Source: Sva-07 sp963716095
GTDB taxonomy: Bacteria; Actinomycetota; Acidimicrobiia; Acidimicrobiales; Ilumatobacteraceae
Length of the DNA stretch: 64,000 bases
Assembly: GCA_963716095.1 (NCBI GenBank)
Contig: CAVQSV010000018.1
Location: 186,001-250,000, forward strand
Reading direction: 5' to 3'
Shown: piece after piece, positions 44,823 through 53,746 of the stretch
How the letters are laid out: each line of letters opens with the position of its first letter
Position numbering within the stretch: position 1 is the stretch's first letter
The notes under the pieces: generated by a model
Database searches by the model: none
What the model was told of the DNA's origin: nothing
What the model saw: the letters and a program-made list of their open reading frames with translations, nothing else
Made by a program: the position numbers and the translations under genes

Positions 44823-45650
44823 ATGAAGGACATACGGGGACGCAACGCCATCGTCACGGGCGCATCACGGGGAATCGGTGTGTACATCGCACGGGCGCTG
44901 GCCGAAGAGGGCGTCAATCTGTCGTTGGCGGCGCGGTCCGCAGGGCGAACTCGACCAGGTCCGCTCCGAGATGGAGGCATTGGGCGTCAAAGCGATCGCC
45001 ACGGTGTGCGACGTGGTCGATCCGGCCGACCGAGCCCGGCTCATCGAACGCACCGAAACCGAACTCGGCCCGATCGACATCTTGGTCAACAACGCCGGAA
45101 TCGAGCGGGTCCGACGCTTCGAAGAAGCAACCGAGGCCGACTTCACCGACACCCTGGCGATCAATCTGGAGGCACCGATTCTGCTCACGCGAGCCGTCGT
45201 GCCCGGCATGCTCGAACGCAAGCGCGGCCACGTGGTCAACATCGCATCCGGTGCGGGCAAGGTCGGCGTCCCGTACGGCTCGTCGTACTGCGCCAGCAAG
45301 CACGGCCTCGTCGGGTTCACCAACGCTCTGCGAGCGGAGTACCACACGTCGCCGGTCGGTTTCTCGGTGGTGTGCCCCGGCTTCGTCACCGACGCAGGCA
45401 TGTACGACCGCTGGGAGCAGCAGGGAATCAAGGCTCCCAGCGTGGCAGGGTCGTCGAAGCCCGAAAAGGTCGCATCGGTGACCGTCAGTTGCATCCTGAA
45501 GAACCGAGCCGAGGTGATCGTGAACACCCCGCCGATTCGACCGCTCGTGGTGATCGCCAACATCGCCCCGGGACTGGTGCCGCGCCTGATGAAGACGTTG
45601 GCTATGCCGGGGTGTTCGAGCGGGTGATCGCTGCGGAGAAACCTCGGTAG
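44823..45650 (+). CDS. Short-chain dehydrogenase/reductase (two frame breaks)
   Basis: An SDR oxidoreductase of about 276 residues. ATG 44823 (GGGGGG before it) opens with the NAD(P)-binding 'AIVTGASRGIGVYIARAL'. A break near 44943 (loss of one AG unit) leads to 'GELDQVRSEMEALG' and 'DILVNNAGIERVRRF'. The catalytic triad is in 'VNIASGAGKVGVPYGSSYCA' and SKHG (Ser, Tyr, Lys), followed by 'VGFSVVCPGFVTDAGMY'. A second break near 45603 (one G lost) hides the natural C terminus 'GVFERVIAAEKPR', which ends at TAG 45648-45650. Substrate unknown. Confidence 0.85.
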   Translation: MKDIRGRNAIVTGASRGIGVYIARALAEEGVNLSLAARSAGRTRPGPLRDGGIGRQSDRHGVRRGRSGRPSPAHRTHRNRTRPDRHLGQQRRNRAGPTLRRSNRGRLHRHPGDQSGGTDSAHASRRARHARTQARPRGQHRIRCGQGRRPVRLVVLRQQARPRRVHQRSASGVPHVAGRFLGGVPRLRHRRRHVRPLGAAGNQGSQRGRVVEARKGRIGDRQLHPEEPSRGDREHPADSTARGDRQHRPGTGAAPDEDVGYAGVFERVIAAEKPR

Positions 45651-45662
45651 CTCCGATCTGCC

Positions 45663-45712
45663 GTCCGGGTGGGTGCCGTGTGGAGGGGGGTCACAGGCGG
45701 CACCCACCGGAC
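45663..45712. terminator. Long GC-rich hairpin after the SDR gene
   Basis: GTCCGG(G)TGGGTGCCG pairs with CGGCACCCACCGGAC: 15 bp, one bulged G and a 19-nt loop, 12 nt after the SDR stop. The remaining roughly 200 nt up to the GlsB-like gene hold no recognisable gene, only a GAGGA ribosome-binding site near the end. Confidence 0.5.
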
Positions 45713-45918
45713 GTTGCAGAGATGACAGTACGGAGGGCATGTGTCCTCGAGGTTTCCTCGGCGTTGCGCTTCGATGAGCGGTGATCGAGCTCGACGAGAC
45801 GCACCGGGCTGACCGGCTACGGAGCGTGCTCCGCCATCGAGGCGACGTAACGTCGAAGCGGCTGACCAAGCCCGCCCACCGGGCGCTCAACCCGATCTCG
45901 GAGAAACGAGGACAGAAC

Positions 45919-46221
45919 ATGGACATCTCGAGTCTGATCGCAATCGTGCTGCTGGGCTTCGTCGCCGGCGTCATCGGCCGGGCACTCGTGCCGAACGACG
46001 CCTTCCGAACGTTGAGCGGGTGGAGGTCGTGGCTGGCTTCGACCGTGCTCGGTCTGCTGGGTGCGCTCGTCGGCTACTGGATCTTCACCGGGCTGTTCGG
46101 CATCGGCGACACCGACAAGTTCGACTGGGGCGGCATCATCGGCGCAGTGATCGGGGCGATCCTCGTGGTCGCGATCGGTTCGTGGGCCATCAAGAAGGTC
46201 GCTGCCGGCAAGCTCGCCTGA
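45919..46221 (+). CDS. GlsB/YeaQ/YmgE-family small membrane protein
   Basis: A 100-residue protein with three hydrophobic helices: 'SLIAIVLLGFVAGVIGRAL', 'SWLASTVLGLLGALVGYWIF', and 'GGIIGAVIGAILVVAIGS'. The Gly-zipper pattern and the 'GRALVPND' motif after helix 1 are typical of the transglycosylase-associated (GlsB) family, often stress-induced; its molecular function is unknown. ATG 45919 is chosen for its GAGGA site; the frame is open further upstream but without family similarity. Confidence 0.87.
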   Translation: MDISSLIAIVLLGFVAGVIGRALVPNDAFRTLSGWRSWLASTVLGLLGALVGYWIFTGLFGIGDTDKFDWGGIIGAVIGAILVVAIGSWAIKKVAAGKLA

Positions 46222-46249
46222 GTCGGCCGGGGCGTGCTATCACCTCGTC

Positions 46250-47728
46250 ATGGGGACCAACGCCGACGACACCCGGTGGCTCGACGCCACCGCGCACGCA
46301 GCACTGATCGCAACTCGCGAGGCGACCTCGACCGAGCTGGTCGACGCGTCGATCGAGCGGATCGAGCGCATCGACGGTGGCCTCAACGCCGTCGTGATGC
46401 GCTGGTTCGACCGAGCCCGCCACCAGGCAGAGGCATTCGACGAGTTGCCGCTCGCCGACGAGCACCGTTCCGCCCCGTTCGCCGGGGTGCCGTTCCTGCT
46501 GAAAGATCTGGGCTGCAACGTCGCCGGCTTGCCGGTCACCTCGGGCAACCGGGCCGCACGCGACGAGCCGCCGCTGGCGACGGGCGATTCGAACCTCACC
46601 GCACGATTCCGCGAGGCCGGCCTGATCACCCTCGGGCGCACGAACAGCCCCGAGTTCGGAAGCCTCCCGGTGACCGAACCGGAGGCGTACGGTCCGACCC
46701 GCAACCCGTGGAACACGGGCCACACTCCAGGTGGCTCCAGCGGCGGTGCCGCTGCCGCGGTGGCCGCTGGCATGGTGCCGGTCGCCCACGCAAGCGACGG
46801 TGGCGGCTCGATTCGGATTCCCGCATCGTGTTGTGGGCTCGTGGGATTGAAGCCGTCTCAGGGTCGGGTGTCGATGGGCCCCGAACGCGACGAGTCCGGA
46901 CTCTCGACGCAACTCTGCGTCAGCCGTTCGGTCCGCGACACCGCACGGATGCTCGACGCCGTTCACGGCCCAGGCGTCGGCGACAGCGTGATCGCACCGG
47001 CGCCGAAGCGACCGTACGTCGACGAGCTGGGCGCCGACCCGGGCAGGTTGCGGATCGGCATGCTCGACCGCCACCCGATCGACGGCGACCTCCATGCCGA
47101 CTGCGTCACCGCCGTCCGATCGGCTGCTTCGCTGCTCGACGGTCTCGGCCACGACGTGTCGCTGGGGCATCCGCCGATCCTCGAAGACGGTGAGTTCCCA
47201 CGGCGATTCGCTGCGATGTGGGCCGCGCTGATGGCGGTCGGCATCGACTCGCTCGGTCAGGCGATCGGACGCACCCTCACCGCCGACGACGTCGAACAGG
47301 TCAACTGGGCCCAGCGCGAGTACGCGTCACAGTTGTCGGCGTCGCAGTATGCGATGTCGCTGGCGGCCGTCGGGCAGTACCGGCGCCACGTCCAGGGGTG
47401 GTGGGCCGACGGCTGGGACCTGCTGCTCACGCCGACGCTGTCGGCTCCCCCGCTGCCGATCGGCGGGCTGTACGGCGATCAGGGCGACGGGGTCGATCCG
47501 GCCAACCCGATGGCGCCGTCGATCCGGGCTGGGCGGTTCGTGTCGTTCACACCGCAGTTCAACGCCTCCGGGCAACCGGCGATCAGCCTGCCGCTGCACT
47601 GGAACGACGACGGCCTCCCGATCGGTGTGCAGCTGGTGGCCGCCTACGGCCGCGAGGACCTCCTGATCCAGGTGGCCAGCCAGCTCGAGGCCGCCGCCCC
47701 CTGGGCCGAGCGCCGCCCTCCCGTCTGA
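46250..47728 (+). CDS. Amidase signature family protein
   Basis: A 492-residue amidase using a Ser-cisSer-Lys triad. The catalytic Lys is in 'GVPFLLKDLGCNV' (residue about 86). 'GHTPGGSSGGAAAAVAAGMV' is the GGSSGG signature, and 'ASDGGGSIRIPASCCGLVGL' contains the cis-Ser and the Ser nucleophile region. 'LLLTPTLSAPPLPIG' and 'QFNASGQPAISLPL' are conserved C-terminal segments. It hydrolyses an amide such as an amino-acid or aryl amide; the specific substrate is unknown, and there is no GatB/GatC neighbour, so GatA is unlikely. A palindromic element begins directly after its stop, between it and the convergent P450. Confidence 0.9.
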   Translation: MGTNADDTRWLDATAHAALIATREATSTELVDASIERIERIDGGLNAVVMRWFDRARHQAEAFDELPLADEHRSAPFAGVPFLLKDLGCNVAGLPVTSGNRAARDEPPLATGDSNLTARFREAGLITLGRTNSPEFGSLPVTEPEAYGPTRNPWNTGHTPGGSSGGAAAAVAAGMVPVAHASDGGGSIRIPASCCGLVGLKPSQGRVSMGPERDESGLSTQLCVSRSVRDTARMLDAVHGPGVGDSVIAPAPKRPYVDELGADPGRLRIGMLDRHPIDGDLHADCVTAVRSAASLLDGLGHDVSLGHPPILEDGEFPRRFAAMWAALMAVGIDSLGQAIGRTLTADDVEQVNWAQREYASQLSASQYAMSLAAVGQYRRHVQGWWADGWDLLLTPTLSAPPLPIGGLYGDQGDGVDPANPMAPSIRAGRFVSFTPQFNASGQPAISLPLHWNDDGLPIGVQLVAAYGREDLLIQVASQLEAAAPWAERRPPV

Positions 47729-47761
47729 CGTCACATCGCGGGTCTGACCCCTGATGTCAGC
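47729..47761. repeat. Palindromic element, class C (imperfect outer arms)
   Basis: The central 25 nt (47733-47757) are the exact reverse complement of 17808-17832 after msrB; the outer arm bases no longer pair. In the corrected frame it contains the P450 stop codon (47731-47733). Confidence 0.8.
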
Positions 47762-48992
47762 CGATCGACCGCAGATGTCAGATCGCCGGTCGTCACGACC
47801 GGAAGGTGAGCGGGGCTGCGACCGAGCACCTGGCGCCACTCGATGTCGCCGGCATCGAGGGAGCCGATCTGCGACGAGCGTGTCTCCGAGGCCGGCCCTC
47901 GCGACTCCGAGCATCACCTCCTGCATCGTCATGCGAGCAAGCGCCGCACCGAGGCAGTAGTGGGCACCCGACCCGAACGACAGCAGCTTGGGCGAACCTG
48001 GCTCGTTGAATCGGCCAGGACGGAACACGTCGGGGTCGCCCCACACGTCCTCGTCACGGCTCGCCGACGCCGATGCCAGGAACACCATCGAACCGACCGG
48101 ACGCTCGACTCCACCGATGTCGATCGGCTCGAGCACCGTGCGCGGCACGATCGTGATGCTCGGTTCGAAACGGATCCCCTCGTCGACGACGGCGGGAGCC
48201 AACGACGGATCGGCTCGCAGCGCATCGAGCGCATCGGGGTGGCGCAGCAGGGTCAGCAGCGTGCAGCTCACCTGACCCGATGTGGTGTCGTGTCCGCCGA
48301 CGATCAGGTTGCCGACCATCGTGACCACCTCGTCGTGGGTCAGGCGATCACCGGACTCCTCGGCGGCGAGCAGCGCGCTGATCAGGTCGTCGCTGCGCTG
48401 TTCGAGGCGGGTGGCGATCATCGCCTCGACATCGGCCATCAACCCGACGACCGCGTCGTCGGCGGTGGCGATCTGGTCGGCGTCCATCAACCCGAACACC
48501 GGGCTCAACGCGTCGCCATAGGCGAGGAAGGCGGGGATCTGCTCCTCGGGCACACCGATCAGCGTGCAGATCACGGTGATCGGCACGTCGACCAGCGCCT
48601 CGACGAGGTCGCCGCCGCCGTCGGCGACCAACCGTTCCATCCGCTCGGCGGTGAGGCGGGCGGCGAGTTCCCGGTGCCGTTCGACCGACCTCGGCGTGAA
48701 CACTCGTGCGACCAGTCGCCGGAGGCGGTGGTGGGCGTCGCCTTCGTTGGTGAACATCAGACTCGAGTACCAGGTCCGCAAGCGGGCCCTCGCCGATCCC
48801 CATCAGGTCGAAGATCGACAGCCCGACACCCGCCAACCGTGGGTCGTGCGACAGCCGCTCGACGTCGTCGTAGCGCAACACCACCACGGCGCCGGTCTCG
48901 GCGGAGAGGGCGGACGGCCCGTTGGCCCTCGCTGCTCGATACCACTCGTGCACACGCTCGTCGGACGTCTGCTCGATCATCGTGTCGGTCAT
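47731..48992 (-). CDS. Cytochrome P450 (two frame breaks)
   Basis: A bacterial soluble P450 monooxygenase of about 420 residues. The I-helix 'NLIVGGHDTTSGQVSC' carries the oxygen-activating Thr pair. The ExxR motif is in 'VVDEGIRFEPSI', and the haem-thiolate loop is 'LLSFGSGAHYCLGAALARM'. A break near 48770 separates the N-terminal 85 residues (start ATG 48992), and one near 47863 hides the natural C terminus 'DIEWRQVLGRSPAHLPVV'. Loss of one dinucleotide unit explains each. No ferredoxin or reductase is adjacent; the substrate is unknown. The corrected stop lies inside a palindromic element. Confidence 0.87.
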
Positions 48993-49145
48993 GTTCTCCC
49001 CTGGGTCCGCTCGGGCAGCCCCCGCTGCCGTCGGGCGAACACTGCCCGACGCGACGAAACGCCCGCAACGGTCACCTGTCACATCGCGACCGACGGCGCA
49101 CCGCACAGTTGGGCAGTTGCCCGCGCGGCGGCGCATGCTCGGGGG

Positions 49146-49703
49146 ATGTCTCCCGTTGCCCACCTGGCCGATTCGGTGCTCGATCTCCCCATCGATGGAG
49201 TTCGCCTCGACGCATCGACCCTGCGAGAACTCACGGGCGACGGGCCCGTCCTCCTGGTCTTTCTCCGCCACTTCGGTTGACTGTTCCCGAAGGAGGTCGT
49301 CACCGACCTCACCCGGCTCGCCGTGCGCGACCCATCCGTACCCCGCATCGTCTTCGTATTCATGGCAGTGAACAACGCCGGCCAGACCTTCCTCGATCAG
49401 CACAGCACCCCCGAAGCGAAGGGCACCGCGCTCGGCATCGCCGACCCCGACCAGGTCCTCCACCGAGCGTTCGAGGTGCCCCGAGGCGGATGGCGTGAGA
49501 TGTTCGGACTGCGATCGTGGGTGGCGGGCGCACGGGCGACGATGCGCGGCAACTTCATCGGCGCGAAGGTCGGCGACGGCTGGACGCTCCCGGTGTGGAC
49601 CGTGATCGATGGCGACCAGGTGCTCTGGCGGTGGGCCGGGACGCACGCCGGCGATCGCCCCGACCTGACCGAGATCCCCCGGGTCGAGCGAGGCGCGGCA
49701 TGA
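49146..49703 (+). CDS. Putative selenoprotein, SelL-related / AhpC-TSA_2 thioredoxin-fold protein with in-frame TGA
   Basis: ATG 49146 to TGA 49703, 185 codons if TGA 49278-49280 (codon 45) is read as selenocysteine. The sequence before it, 'GDGPVLLVFLRHFG', is the strand leading to the redox cysteine of the PF13911/SelL-related family, where relatives read 'RHFGC'. After it come 'LFPKEVVTDLTRLAV' and 'VFEVP'-like fold segments, including 'GIADPDQVLHRAFEVPRGG' and 'NFIGAKVGDGWTLPVWTVID', in the same frame. The redox motif would be U-L-F-P. A SECIS-like hairpin follows the TGA. The stop overlaps the next ATG. A nonsense mutation is the alternative; no sel genes are in the window. Confidence 0.7.
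49293..49310 (+). promoter_or_regulatory. Candidate bacterial SECIS hairpin
   Basis: GAGGTC/GACCTC pair around the loop GTCACC (a seventh G-C pair is possible). The loop begins with G 19 nt after the TGA, within the 16-37 nt spacing and G-in-first-two-loop-bases rule described for bacterial SECIS elements. The pairing is seen in the sequence; the function is inferred. Confidence 0.55.
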
Positions 49704-52557
49704 TCACGCTCGTCGCTGTTCACGGCAACGGAGGTGGAGGCTTCCGGTTCGCACGGGTCCTCGACCACGTACCCGACGCCATCCGGTTCGAAGCGATCAC
49801 GCTGCCGGGCTTCGGCGGTCGCCCTGGCGATCCGGCCTGCGCACACTGCCCGACTACGCCGAAGCACTCTGGCAGGAGATCGAGCAGCTGCCACGTCCGA
49901 TCGTGGTGCTCGGCCACGGCATCGGCGGGTCGATCGCGCTCGACATGGTGCAGCGCCACGACATCGACGGTCTGATTCTGCACGCTCCGGTCGGCACCCG
50001 TCTGGAGAAGCGTTGGTTCCCACGCCTGATGAAGCCCGAGCCGGTGCGCACACTGATCAAGTGGGGCATCAGCTCGCGGGTGACGCGGCCGCTGATCGGG
50101 CGCCGCTTCTTCTCTCGCAACGTGCCCACCGACTACCGCAATCAGTTCCTCGACGAGTACGGCCGCGCCGATTCGTTCTCGCAGATGTTCGACATCATCA
50201 CCCCCGAGTGGTGGAACGGACTTGGAGCCGGTCGACGTGCCGTCGCTCATGCTGTGGGGCTCAGACGACCGGGTGTTGGGTGCCGATCAGGTCGCCGACT
50301 ACCGGGCGTTGCTGCCCCAGGCGTGGACCGACGTGGTGCCGGGCTGGGGCCACTTCCCGATGGTCGAGGGGCCCGCTGACTACGCGGACACGATCACCGA
50401 CTGGGCCGAGCGATTGATCGCCGGTCGTCCGGCACCGCTCCGGGTCGGCTCGGGTCTGCTGTCGGCCGAGGGGATCGGACCGAAGGCTGCGCTGCTCGAT
50501 CGAGCCATCACCGGTGGCCTTCCCGTGCCGGAGTCGTGGGTGCTCCCACCCGATTCCGCCGCCGAGGCCCCCGACGGCACTTCGCGGCAACGTCGCAGTG
50601 CGTTCCGCATTCTCGTCGGAAGACGGCGTGACCACGTCGAACGCCGGCCGGTACACCACGGTGCTCGACGTCGACGCCAGCGACCCGAACGGGTTCAGCG
50701 CCGCGGTGCGCGACGTCCGAGCATCAGCCGACGACAGCGTTGCCCGCGCTGATGTGTTGATCATGCAGATGGTGCCGGCGGTCGTGGCCGGTGTGGCCTT
50801 CAGCGAGGCCGGTTGGCAGGACGACCTCGTCGAGTGGATCGACGGGCCTCGCCGATGGGCTCGTCGGTGGATCACGCCAGGGCGAACTCGTCCAACTCCC
50901 GCGGCTGGTCGGCCGCGAGCACCTCGACGCGCAGCGCCCGGCCTGGCAGGGTCGACTCGCCGCGCTCCTGCGCGAGGTGCGCAGTGTGTTCGGCGACGAA
51001 CGCTGGGACATCGAGTGGGCCGACGACGGCACCACGTGCTGGTTGGTCCAGATCCGGCCGGTGACCGCATCGCCGCTTGCGCAACGAGACGTTCACGATC
51101 GCCAACCATCGCGAGATCCTCCCCGACCCGCCCTCGCTGTTCATGACCTCGCTGATCGCCGACGGCTCGCCGGAGCTGTTCGACTACTACCGGCGATTCG
51201 ACCCGTCGCTGTCGACCGAACGCGACTTCATCGAGGTGTTCGACGGGCGGCCGTTGATCAACCTGTCGCTGATGATCGACTTCATGCGCTCGCTGGGACT
51301 GCCGACCCGGCTCGTGACCGACTCGATCGGCGGCAGCGACGACGACGGGACCGGGCTCCGACCGAGCCGGATGGTGCGTCGCCTCCCGGTGCTCGCACGG
51401 CTCGGGCTCGCCCAGGCCGGCGCACTGAAGTTCGCCGACGACGTCGCCGCGACGATGGCACTCGACAACGCCAGCCCGACCGCCACGTTCGCCGACGCCG
51501 TCGATCGGGCCACCCGCAACTACGTCGCCACCGTGCATGCGATGACCGCACTCAACACCGCGGCGAGCCTGCCGACGTCCCTGCTGCGATCGCTCGGCGT
51601 GCTCGAGCAACACGCCGCCCGCAGCGAGACGGCGGCCACGCAGATGTTCCGAGAACTCGACACCGTGCGCCGCACGCTTGCCCCACGGCGCGCTCGATGC
51701 CGAGGGTCCGATCGATCCGACATCGTTCGGTCCGACAACCGCTGCTGCCTGGACACGCTGGCTCGACGCGAACGGACACCGCGGCATCTACGAGTCCGAC
51801 CTGTCCCGCCCCCGCTACGTCGAGGAGCCGGCGCCCGTGTTGTCGGCGTTGCGTTCGACGCTCGACGCCCGCACCCCGCCACCACGGTCCGTGCTCGGCG
51901 TGCTCACCTTGCCGATCTGGGTGGCGGCACGTCGACCCATGGCTGCCCGCGAACGGTTCCGCAGCGAGTCGATGCGGTCGTTCCTGGCCGTGCGCCACGA
52001 GCTCCTGCGTCACGCCGAGCAGGCAGGCATCGCGCCGGAGACCCTGTGGTTGTTGACCACCGACGAGGTGCGACAGCTCGACGACGGCTGGCTCCCCGAC
52101 GACACGCTGCTCACCGAGCGACGCGCCGACACCGACCGCCGCCGGGCCGCCCCGATCCCCGACGTGATCCGCCGCTTCGACCCACCCGATCGCGGTTCCC
52201 CGTGCCCAGGGCACGGGGAACCGCAAACGGAGTTCCACGGGATCGGGCTGGTTGCGGCGAGCGCCGAAGGGTCAGGCGTGGGTGCTGAACGAGCCGGCGC
52301 ACGAACTCCCCGACGGCTTCGACCGATCGACCACCATCCTCGTCGCACCGAGCGTCGACCCGGGCTGGCTGTCGACGTTCGGCCTGGTGTCGGGCGTGGC
52401 GATCGAGATCGGCGGAGACCTGTCGCACGGCTCGATCGTGCTCCGCGAACTCGGCCTGGCGGCGGTCACCAACGCTCGAGGGCTCACCGCAAACATCAGC
52501 ACCGGCGACCAGATCGTGGTCGACGGGCGGAGCGGCACCGTCCGGCTGCTCGCATGA
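49700..52557 (+). pseudogene. Alpha/beta hydrolase joined to a PEP-utilising (PPDK/rifampicin phosphotransferase-like) protein, about seven frame breaks
   Basis: The 5' third is an alpha/beta hydrolase: 'AVHGNGGGGFRFARVLDHV', nucleophile elbow 'VVLGHGIGGSIALDMVQ', Asp in 'LMLWGSDDRVLGADQV', His in 'VVPGWGHFPMVEGP'. Without a stop, it runs into an N-terminal PEP/pyruvate-binding domain ('GPKAALLDRAITGGLPVPES', 'VAVRSAFSSEDG', 'CWLVQIRPVTAS'). A central region and a swivelling His domain follow ('EIGGDLSHGSIVLRELGLAA'). Breaks lie near 49835, 50222, 50577, 50846, 51076, 51677 and 52251; each fits loss of a 1- or 2-bp repeat unit. A perfect 33-bp palindrome interrupts the linker before the His domain. 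It could be a true pseudogene or badly sequenced. It overlaps genes on both sides by ATGA. Confidence 0.7.
52192..52224. repeat. 33-bp perfect palindrome inside the PEP-utilising gene, class B
   Basis: GCGGTTCCCCGTGCCC and its perfect complement flank one A. It is read in frame as RGSPCPGHGEP between conserved 'VIRRFDPPD' and 'EFHGIG'. It is the only class B copy in this window with no arm mismatch. Confidence 0.92.
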
Positions 52558-52982
52558 GCGGTTGGCTCGTCGCCAACCTCGCCGGCACCGCCGTGATGGT
52601 CGGCTTCATCTGGACGATCCAGATGCTGACCTATCCGATGATGCAAGCCGTCCCCGCCGAGGGCTTCGTCGCCTACGAGCTGGCGCATCGCAACCGGGTG
52701 ACCGCCCTACTCGCCGTGCTCGCCCCGACCGAGATCATCGCCGCCGCGGGCGTCGTGGTGTTCGTCGATGACGTGCCGGGTTGGCTGGCGGTCGGTTCGG
52801 CGGCACTGCTGTTCGCCATCTGGCTGTCGACGCTGCTGTTCTATGCGCCGCTCCACATGCGGCTGTCCGACGGGTTCGACCCGATCGTGCATCGCCGGTT
52901 GGTGCGCACGAACTGGATCCGAACTGCGGCATGGACACTCCGCGGTGCCGCCGCGATCGCCATGATCACCGTCGCGACCTGA
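52554..52982 (+). CDS. Four-helix integral membrane protein of unknown function
   Basis: A 142-residue protein with four hydrophobic segments: 'WLVANLAGTAVMVGFIWTIQ', 'VTALLAVLAPTEIIAAAGVV', 'LAVGSAALLFAIWLSTLLFY', and 'WTLRGAAAIAMITVAT'. Conserved-looking polar residues sit in the loops: 'AYELAHRNR' after helix 1 and 'PIVHRRLVRTNWIRTAAW' before helix 4. The pattern loosely recalls small DUF1772-like membrane proteins, but I do not assign it. It starts by ATGA overlap with the PEP-utilising gene, so both were probably made from one transcript. Confidence 0.7.
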   Translation: MSGWLVANLAGTAVMVGFIWTIQMLTYPMMQAVPAEGFVAYELAHRNRVTALLAVLAPTEIIAAAGVVVFVDDVPGWLAVGSAALLFAIWLSTLLFYAPLHMRLSDGFDPIVHRRLVRTNWIRTAAWTLRGAAAIAMITVAT

Positions 52983-52986
52983 CCGG

Positions 52987-52992
52987 TAGCGT
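52987..52992 (+). promoter_or_regulatory. -10 hexamer TAGCGT for the HAD gene
   Basis: TAGCGT lies 7 nt before ATG 53000 and directly after the preceding stop codon. The same hexamer at the same spacing precedes the MBL gene at 17852. Confidence 0.5.
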
Positions 52993-52999
52993 CGATGCG

Positions 53000-53653
53000 A
53001 TGACGACCCCGAATCCCGACGTCGATGCGGTGATCTTCGACTTCGCCGGCGTGCTCAGCACCAGTCCGGGCGAGATGATGCGCCGCCAGATCGACGAGAG
53101 CGGGATCGACATCGAGGTCGACATCGCCTCGTTCGTCCAGATCATCATGGGCCCGCTCGACGCCGAGGGCGATCACCCCTGGCATCGTCTCGAACGCGGA
53201 CGGATCGACTTCGACGAGTACGTCGCCGGCATCGAACCGCTGTGGCGGGCCGCCGGGTTCGAGTCGTTCCCGACGCCACCGAGGGGCGACGCCGTCGTCA
53301 CCGGGATGTCGAAGATCCCCGAGATGATCGACGCCGCCGCGGCCGTTCGCGCCGCCGGCTATCGGACCGCGATCCTCACGAACAACATCAAGGAGTGGGG
53401 CGCCTGGCGACAGCTCTGGGACGCCGACAACCTCGTCGACGTCGTCGTCGACTCGTGCGAGGTCGACATGCGCAAGCCGAACGCCGACATCTTCGAGTTC
53501 ACCGTCGAGCAACTCGGCACACCGATCGAGCGCACGCTGTTCCTCGACGACTTCCCGTGGAACATCGACGGCGCCGAGCGGGTCGGCCTGCAGACGATGC
53601 ACGTTGCCGACCCGGTCGCCGCCGCTGCCGCACTCCGCGACCGCCTGCTCTGA
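53000..53653 (+). CDS. HAD-superfamily hydrolase (ACAD10/epoxide-hydrolase N-like)
   Basis: A 217-residue HAD protein. The nucleophile Asp is in 'DAVIFDFAGVLSTSPGE'; the second Asp of the usual DxD is Ala, as in the DFGGV/DFAGV branch (ACAD10 and soluble-epoxide-hydrolase N-terminal-like), which often has weak phosphatase activity. Motif II Thr is in 'YRTAILTNNIKEWG', motif III Lys in 'EVDMRKPNADIFEF', and motif IV in 'TLFLDDFPWNIDGAERVG'. A helical cap lies between. Substrate unknown. A class E palindrome follows its stop. Confidence 0.88.
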   Translation: MTTPNPDVDAVIFDFAGVLSTSPGEMMRRQIDESGIDIEVDIASFVQIIMGPLDAEGDHPWHRLERGRIDFDEYVAGIEPLWRAAGFESFPTPPRGDAVVTGMSKIPEMIDAAAAVRAAGYRTAILTNNIKEWGAWRQLWDADNLVDVVVDSCEVDMRKPNADIFEFTVEQLGTPIERTLFLDDFPWNIDGAERVGLQTMHVADPVAAAAALRDRLL

Positions 53654-53658
53654 GCCAC

Positions 53659-53719
53659 CGCGCGATCCGTGCGCGATCCCTCCCGGCGAACGGAACGGTT
53701 CGCGCACTGATCCTGTCGG
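53659..53719. repeat. About 60-bp palindromic element, class E (degenerate left arm)
   Basis: The right arm GGTTCGCGCACTGATCCTG matches other class E copies. The left arm GCGCGATCCGTGCGCGATCC is diverged, around a TCCCGGCGAACGGAA centre. It occupies the gap between the HAD and membrane-protein genes. Confidence 0.7.
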
Positions 53720-53746
53720 TGGCGGGCGATCGGCGAGGATGGGGAC

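Noticed and set aside
49278..49280. TGA in the SelL-related gene taken as a simple frameshift
   Set aside because: The coding frame is the same on both sides of the TGA, so no single indel explains it; a point mutation remains possible.
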